Notes under the pieces: model-generated | What the model saw: the letters and a program-made list of their open reading frames with translations, nothing else | Told to the model about the DNA's origin: nothing | Database searches by the model: none | Part shown: positions 59,318 to 64,000 of the stretch, in pieces | Position numbering within the stretch: the stretch's first letter is position 1 | Layout of the letters: every line of letters starts with the position of its first letter | Assembly: GCF_003944715.1 (NCBI RefSeq) | Contig: NZ_RWIT01000015.1 | Coordinates: 53,325-117,324, forward strand | DNA length: 64,000 nucleotides | Direction of reading: 5' to 3' | DNA from: Hymenobacter rigui | Lineage (GTDB): Bacteria; Bacteroidota; Bacteroidia; Cytophagales; Hymenobacteraceae | Translations under genes and position numbers: made by a program

Positions 59318-62300
59318 ATGCACCCAGCTCCCGTAGCTCCCTATAAGCCCCAGAACCACGTCCGGATTGTGACGGCAGCGGCCCTGTTTGATGGGCACGA
59401 CGCGGCCATCAACATCATGCGCCGCATCATCCAGGCCAGCGGGGCCGAAGTTATTCACCTCGGCCACAACCGCTCGGTCCAGGAAATTGTGGACTGCGCC
59501 ATTCAGGAAGATGCCCAGGCCATTGCCATTACCTCCTACCAGGGCGGCCACAACGAGTACTTTAAGTACATGTATGACCTGTTGAAGGAGCGCGGCGCGG
59601 GTCACATCAAAATCTTCGGCGGCGGCGGCGGCGTGATTCTGCCCACCGAAATTGCGGAGCTGCAGGGCTACGGCATCACCCGCATCTACTCCCCCGACGA
59701 CGGCCGCGCCCTCGGCCTGCAGGGCATGATTAATGATTTGCTCCAGCAGTCGGACTTCCCCACCGGCCAGCACCTCAACGGCGAGGCCAAGCACGTAAAG
59801 GACAAAGACGCCCGCAGCATCGGCCGCCTCATCTCGGCCGCCGAAAACTTCCCCGAGGAATTTGAGCGGGTAAAGGCGTCGTTGGTAGCTGACTTCAAAA
59901 ATACCGACGGCAGCCAGAACAAACTAAGCACTAAGCACCAAGCACTAAGCACTACCACAACCCCTATCCTCGGCATCACCGGTACCGGTGGCGCGGGCAA
60001 GTCGAGCCTCGTGGATGAGCTGGTGCGGCGGTTCCTGCTGGATTTTCCCGAGAAGACTATTGCCATCATTTCGGTGGACCCCAGCAAGCGCAAAACCGGC
60101 GGGGCCCTGTTGGGTGACCGTATCCGGATGAACGCCATCAACTCGCCGCGGGTGTACATGCGCAGCCTGGCTACCCGCCAGAGCAACCTGGCACTTAGCA
60201 AGTACGTGCAGGACGCCGTGGACGTGGTGCGCGCCGCCGGCTTCGACCTGATTATCCTCGAAACCTCCGGCATCGGGCAGAGCGACACCGAAATCATTGA
60301 GCACTCCGACGCCAGCCTCTACGTGATGACGCCCGAGTACGGCGCGGCCACCCAGCTGGAGAAAATCGACATGCTCGATTTCGCCGACATCATTGCCCTC
60401 AACAAATTCGACAAGCGCGGGGCCCTGGATGCGCTGCGCGACGTACGCAAGCAGTACCAGCGCAACCACCAGCTCTGGGACAAGCCCCTGGACGAGATGC
60501 CCGTGTTCGGCACCATCGCCTCGCAGTTCAACGACCCCGGCATGAACCGCCTCTACCGCGCCGTGCTGGCTACCGTAGAAGCCAAGACGGGGGCGGCCTT
60601 CGCCTCCCAGCTCGAAACCTCCCAGCAGGATTCGGAGAAGATTTACATCATTCCGCCGCACCGCACGCGGTATTTGTCTGAAATTGCCGAAACTAACCGC
60701 CAGTATGACCAGTGGGTTCAAAAACAAGCTGACGTTGCTCAGCAGCTCTATGGAATCCGACAAGCCGTCGGAGCCGTCGAAAGTCTCGGAAACGCCGCTG
60801 GCGGACCTGGCAGCGGGCACGGCAGCCACGCACCCGGAGCAGGAAGCCTCGTGGCCGGCCTGGAGAGCACCTTCGAGGAAATCAAGCTCCGTCTGGACGG
60901 GCAAAATTGGAAGCTCCTGGAGACCTGGCCGCAGAAGGTAGCCGCCTACAAAGCCCCCGAGTTCATCTTTAAGGTGCGTGACAAGGAGCTGCGCCTGAAA
61001 ACCCACACCGAGAGCCTCTCCCACCTCCAGATTCCGAAGGTGAGCCTGCCACGCTACACGGCCTGGGGCGACCTGCTGAAGTGGCAGCTCCAGGAAAACG
61101 TGCCCGGCGAGTTCCCCTACACGGCCGGCGTATTTCCCTTCAAGCGCGAGGGCGAAGACCCCACCCGCATGTTTGCCGGTGAGGGTGGCCCCGAGCGCAC
61201 CAACCGCCGCTTCCACTACGTGAGCATGGGCCTGCCCGCCAAGCGCCTGAGCACGGCCTTCGACTCGGTGACGCTCTACGGCGAGGACCCCGACCACCGG
61301 CCCGATATCTACGGCAAAATCGGCAACTCGGGCGTGAGCGTGTGCTGCCTCGACGACGCCAAAAAGCTTTACTCCGGCTTCAACCTGGCCGACCCGATGA
61401 CCTCGGTGTCGATGACCATCAACGGCCCGGCCGCCACCATTGCCGCCTTCTTCATGAATGCGGCCATTGACCAGCAGTGCGAGCTGTACATCAAGGGAAA
61501 CGGGCTGGAAGACGAGGTCAAACAGAAGATTGACGCCATTTACCGGGAGCTGGGCCAGCCCCGCCCCCGCTACCAGGGCGAGCTGCCCCAGGGCAACGAC
61601 GGCCTGGGCCTGCTGCTGCTGGGCGTAACCGGCGACCAGGTGCTGCCCCAGGAGGTGTACCACGCCATCAAAACCCGCACCCTGGCGCAGGTGCGCGGCA
61701 CCGTGCAGGCCGACATTCTGAAGGAAGATCAGGCCCAAAACACCTGCATCTTCTCCACCGAGTTCAGCCTGCGCCTGATGGGCGACGTGCAACAGTACTT
61801 CATCACCAACAAGGTGCGGAACTTCTACTCCGTCTCCATTTCGGGCTACCACATCGCCGAGGCCGGGGCCAACCCCATTACCCAGCTGGCCCTCACGCTC
61901 AGCAACGGCTTCACGTTTGTGGAGTACTACGTGAGCCGGGGTATGAACGTGAACGACTTCGCCCCCAACCTGTCGTTCTTCTTCTCCAACGGCATCGACC
62001 CCGAGTACGCCGTAATTGGCCGCGTGGCGCGCCGCATCTGGGCCAAGGCCATGAAGCTGAAGTACGGCGCCGACGCCCGCTCGCAGATGCTGAAGTACCA
62101 CATTCAGACCAGCGGCCGGAGCCTGCACGCCCAGGAAATCGACTTCAACGATATCCGCACCACCCTGCAGGCCCTCTACGCCATCTACGACAACTGCAAC
62201 TCGCTGCACACCAACGCCTACGACGAGGCCATTACCACGCCCACCGAGGCCTCGGTGCGCCGGGCCATGGCCATCCAGCTCATCATCAACCGGGAGCTGG

Positions 62301-62794
62301 GCCTGGCCAAAAACGAAAACCCGCTGCAGGGCTCCTTCATCATCGAGGAGCTGACCGACCTAGTGGAAGAAGCCGTACTGGCCGAATTCGACCGGATTAC
62401 GGAGCGCGGCGGCGTGCTGGGCGCCATGGAAACCATGTACCAGCGCGGCAAGATTCAAGAGGAAAGCCTGTACTACGAGACGCTCAAGCACACGGGCGAG
62501 TACCCCATCATCGGGGTGAACACCTTCCTCTCGTCGGCCGGCTCGCCCACGGTGGTACCCGCCGAGGTAATCCGGGCCACGGAGGAGGAAAAGCAGTACC
62601 AGATTACGATGCTGCAGGCCCTGCACGCCCGCAACCACGCTACCACCGCGCAGCGCCTGAAGCAGCTGCAGCAGGTGGCCGTGGCCAACGGCGACCTCTT
62701 CGAGGCCCTCATGGAAACCGTGAAGTTCTGCTCCCTCGGGCAGATTACGAATGCGCTGTTTGAAGTGGGCGGCCAGTACCGCCGGAATATGTAG
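59318..62794 (+). CDS. icmF: Fused isobutyryl-CoA mutase (IcmF)
   Basis: A 1158-residue fusion. Residues 15-150 bind cobalamin (LFDGHDAAINIMRRI, with D25-x-H27; lower ligand His). Residues 215-420 are a MeaI-type G-protein chaperone (GITGTGGAGKSSLVDELVRR, DPSKRKTGGALLGDRI, ETSGIGQSDTEI, ALNKFDKRGAL). Residues 560-1130 are the mutase barrel. F606 and Q807 stand where methylmalonyl-CoA mutases have Tyr and Arg, which by established work marks isobutyryl-CoA rearrangement. The 201 residues between them are more than expected because of an insert. A tandem CTAAGCA repeat at 59924-59951 lies in the linker. Its 3' end is part of a perfect palindrome. Confidence 0.92.
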   Translation: MHPAPVAPYKPQNHVRIVTAAALFDGHDAAINIMRRIIQASGAEVIHLGHNRSVQEIVDCAIQEDAQAIAITSYQGGHNEYFKYMYDLLKERGAGHIKIFGGGGGVILPTEIAELQGYGITRIYSPDDGRALGLQGMINDLLQQSDFPTGQHLNGEAKHVKDKDARSIGRLISAAENFPEEFERVKASLVADFKNTDGSQNKLSTKHQALSTTTTPILGITGTGGAGKSSLVDELVRRFLLDFPEKTIAIISVDPSKRKTGGALLGDRIRMNAINSPRVYMRSLATRQSNLALSKYVQDAVDVVRAAGFDLIILETSGIGQSDTEIIEHSDASLYVMTPEYGAATQLEKIDMLDFADIIALNKFDKRGALDALRDVRKQYQRNHQLWDKPLDEMPVFGTIASQFNDPGMNRLYRAVLATVEAKTGAAFASQLETSQQDSEKIYIIPPHRTRYLSEIAETNRQYDQWVQKQADVAQQLYGIRQAVGAVESLGNAAGGPGSGHGSHAPGAGSLVAGLESTFEEIKLRLDGQNWKLLETWPQKVAAYKAPEFIFKVRDKELRLKTHTESLSHLQIPKVSLPRYTAWGDLLKWQLQENVPGEFPYTAGVFPFKREGEDPTRMFAGEGGPERTNRRFHYVSMGLPAKRLSTAFDSVTLYGEDPDHRPDIYGKIGNSGVSVCCLDDAKKLYSGFNLADPMTSVSMTINGPAATIAAFFMNAAIDQQCELYIKGNGLEDEVKQKIDAIYRELGQPRPRYQGELPQGNDGLGLLLLGVTGDQVLPQEVYHAIKTRTLAQVRGTVQADILKEDQAQNTCIFSTEFSLRLMGDVQQYFITNKVRNFYSVSISGYHIAEAGANPITQLALTLSNGFTFVEYYVSRGMNVNDFAPNLSFFFSNGIDPEYAVIGRVARRIWAKAMKLKYGADARSQMLKYHIQTSGRSLHAQEIDFNDIRTTLQALYAIYDNCNSLHTNAYDEAITTPTEASVRRAMAIQLIINRELGLAKNENPLQGSFIIEELTDLVEEAVLAEFDRITERGGVLGAMETMYQRGKIQEESLYYETLKHTGEYPIIGVNTFLSSAGSPTVVPAEVIRATEEEKQYQITMLQALHARNHATTAQRLKQLQQVAVANGDLFEALMETVKFCSLGQITNALFEVGGQYRRNM
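59924..59951 (+). repeat. Four tandem heptamers within icmF
   Basis: C(T/C)AAGCA occurs four times in succession (59924, 59931, 59938, 59945). It is translated as part of NKLSTKHQALSTTTTP between the cobalamin domain and the G domain. The repeat has the look of the intergenic word elements, here within a gene. Confidence 0.8.
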
Positions 62795-62850
62795 AATCAT
62801 AAAGAAGGCGCAGTGACATCACTGCGCCTTCTTTATGATTCTACATATTC
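62785..62850. terminator. Perfect 66-base palindrome over both stop codons
   Basis: Arms 62785-62816 and 62819-62850 are exact reverse complements of 32 bases around CA. The left arm holds the last codons and TAG of icmF; the right arm holds the last codons and TAA of the convergent HEPN-like gene. The AAAGAAGGCGCAGTGA half-stem makes a strong terminator for both. A plain terminator does not need identity across the coding ends. Confidence 0.9.
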
Positions 62851-63603
62851 TATTAAACCTGGCTCAAAATAATTTATAAATATTTCAACCGCCTCAAGTG
62901 CGGCCACAAACTCAAAACTAAGGGCTGCCCTAAATAATGGACTATATGGAGTAGCAGAACTACCTACATCAAATTTAGTATGCATTATAGAATCCCTAAG
63001 TTCCTTCAATTCATAAATCAATTTGGTTTCTTTTGTGTAAGATTCAAATTTTCTTTCATGAATAGAAGGCAATATTCTATCAAATTTATCTTTAAATTTA
63101 ACCCACCTCTGTACATCTTCTCTATCAGGAAACTTTTTAACTCCTTTAACCTTTATCTCAACACTATCAACATAATCTTTTGGAATTGTATAATTCATAA
63201 ATGATTCAACAGAATTGTATAAATGAGTCACAAATGATGTAAAAGACACATAGAAATTAGAAAAGCTTTGAAGCTGATTATAAACATTTCCAGGCTGTCT
63301 ATTGCATTCATAAATAGTATCTGACCTAAGTTTATCGATGCTATCAGACAAGCCATATGCTCTTGCGTAGTACAGAACAACAGGATGGGGTTCTGGCACA
63401 TGAAACACTTTATTTTCAATATTTACCACAAAGGCTCTTATCTCAAAATCTTTTATTGCAACCATTGCATGAAGATTTTCTACTCCCTTTTCATTCACGT
63501 ACGATTGCAACTTATCTTCTTCAGAATTGACCTGCAAAAGCTTACTATTGTTTACACCAGAAGCTTGCCTCATAAGCAAAAACTTTAATCTAACAGATTT
63601 CAT
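62833..63603 (-). CDS. HEPN-like domain protein, AT-rich
   Basis: A 256-residue soluble, mostly helical protein starting at ATG 63603 (MKSVRLKFLLMRQASGVNNS). Near the C-terminus ELKELRDSIMHTKFD holds R203-D-x-x-x-H208, the R-(N/D/H)-x3-H mark of HEPN RNase-type domains, set in helices (FYVSFTSFVTHLYNSVESFM before, FRAALSFEFVAALEAVEIFI after). The gene is very AT-rich against a GC-rich chromosome, with AT-ending codons, so it is probably transferred. No partner nucleotidyltransferase is beside it. Defence or toxin-like RNA cleavage is possible but only inferred. The last codons lie in the palindrome. Confidence 0.55.
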   Translation of the reverse strand: MKSVRLKFLLMRQASGVNNSKLLQVNSEEDKLQSYVNEKGVENLHAMVAIKDFEIRAFVVNIENKVFHVPEPHPVVLYYARAYGLSDSIDKLRSDTIYECNRQPGNVYNQLQSFSNFYVSFTSFVTHLYNSVESFMNYTIPKDYVDSVEIKVKGVKKFPDREDVQRWVKFKDKFDRILPSIHERKFESYTKETKLIYELKELRDSIMHTKFDVGSSATPYSPLFRAALSFEFVAALEAVEIFINYFEPGLIEYVES

Positions 63604-63776
63604 GAACGACAGTTGACAGTTCGTGTATGTTCTATTCTAAATCTCAGAACAAATTACAGAAATTAATTTAATTATAGCCAACAAAAGCTTAACTGACGCG
63701 AGTTTAGACGCAGCCGTAACTCGTGACCAGTCATAAAGTGCAGGTTGTACCTCCACTCCTGCCCCGACGACAACCC

Positions 63777-63818
63777 AAAACCGCGCCGCCTGGAATCATC
63801 CGGGCGGCGCGGTTTTTT
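63777..63818 (-). terminator. Intrinsic terminator
   Basis: AAAACCGCGCCGCC and GGCGGCGCGGTTTT pair around a short loop, with U-rich sequence on the plus strand as well. It ends the truncated gene just to its right on the minus strand. Confidence 0.8.
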
Positions 63819-63821
63819 CAC

Positions 63822-63877
63822 CTACTCTACTGATTCCACTCCCTGAAACTCCGCAAAGCTGATGCGGCCGAAGTTAT
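63822..63877 (-). pseudogene. Truncated C-terminal gene end, cut by an insertion
   Basis: On the minus strand, CGC TAT AAC TTC onward reads RYNFGRISFAEFQGVESVE and stops at TAG (63824-63822), with a normal terminator beyond. Going upstream, the same frame meets TGA within a few codons, at the junction TATA near 63875-63878. This looks like a gene interrupted there. The family is not recognised. Confidence 0.4.
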
Positions 63878-63930
63878 AGCGGATTCATGAACGGTGTAGC
63901 TGCCGTCGCCTAGCGTACGTAAGCAGGTAT

Positions 63931-64000
63931 ATGCAAGCGTATTCGATGGATTTGCGCCAGCGCGTGGCGCAGGCGCTGACTGAGCCCGGAGCCCGGCAGG
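63931..64000 (+). mobile_element. Start of an IS630-like transposase gene (continues past window)
   Basis: ATG 63931 reads MQAYSMDLRQRVAQALTEPG and on to the window edge. The string Y-S-x-D-L-R-x-R-V is the usual opening of the N-terminal helix-turn-helix of IS630-family transposases. About 54 bases before it is a TA-rich junction (near 63877) that may be the element's left end, since IS630 elements insert at TA. Only 23 codons are visible, so the family is a strong guess but completeness cannot be judged. Confidence 0.6.

Larger units (their letters stand above)
63604..63930. other. 327-base gap next to a mobile element
   Basis: No full gene is visible. 63604-63700 is AT-rich and would carry the promoter of the HEPN-like gene. 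Then come a GC-rich terminator (63777-63818), a truncated minus-strand gene end (63822-63877) and, from about 63877, the probable left end of an IS630-like element. Confidence 0.5.

Noticed and set aside
59945..62209. A 754-codon open frame on the minus strand opposite icmF
   Set aside because: It is the antisense of a clearly coding, high-GC gene. The protein is low in complexity (Gly, Val, His, Leu) and has no recognisable domain.

Overview
The window reads as chromosome of a GC-rich Bacteroidota, most like Hymenobacter or a close Cytophagales relative. This is an inference from several traits: Bacteroidota-type promoters (TTG-N19-TAnnTTTG, TAnnTTTG), families typical of the group (DUF4199, lmo0937-type miniproteins, OmpA/TPR/PD40 fusions, poxvirus-type topoisomerase IB), a fused isobutyryl-CoA mutase, many TTG/GTG starts, and a stock of short STAS/SpoIIAA-like paralogs. 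No rRNA, intact tRNA or CRISPR array was found.

Layout. 1-6 kb is accessory: two tandem small membrane proteins, three of the four STAS-like paralogs, an AT-rich membrane protein, and a umuDC translesion operon behind a pair of 14-bp direct repeats. 6-9.7 kb is the translation cluster thrS-infC-rpmI-rplT, with infC starting at AUA. 9.7-17 kb holds two TPR proteins and parE-parC. 17-34 kb is mixed housekeeping and envelope: an AI-2E-type permease, a DnaQ/GIY-YIG nuclease, two divergent lipoproteins with a kinase-like catalytic loop, topoisomerase IB, two M48 proteases of equal length, App1-type phosphatase, MtgA, a LON-domain protein, a calcineurin-like phosphoesterase and a diacylglycerol-kinase-family enzyme. 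34-43.6 kb holds an L,D-transpeptidase-family protein, small secreted proteins, DUF4199, a YbiT-like ABC-F ATPase, 3-hydroxyacyl-CoA dehydrogenase, an exported MsrA and dapD. 43.7-50 kb has a glycosyltransferase, fabH, a DtxR-family regulator, mnmE and gltA. 50-57.3 kb has a cluster of three small secreted proteins, an OmpA-family protein, queE, folD and lepA. 57.5-64 kb holds icmF, an AT-rich HEPN-like gene, and the first codons of an IS630-like transposase at the right edge.

How the parts relate. The core genes run in short operons closed by strong hairpins. The accessory genes (membrane, STAS-like, HEPN-like, kinase-like) sit between them, and the AT-rich ones look transferred. Several intergenic spaces carry imperfect palindromes built of 6-9 base words that differ from site to site. 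A direct tandem of this kind lies inside icmF, in an interdomain linker. These elements, the kinase-like pair, the AUA start of infC, the perfect palindrome over the two stop codons at 62.8 kb and the repeats before umuDC are the points most worth following.
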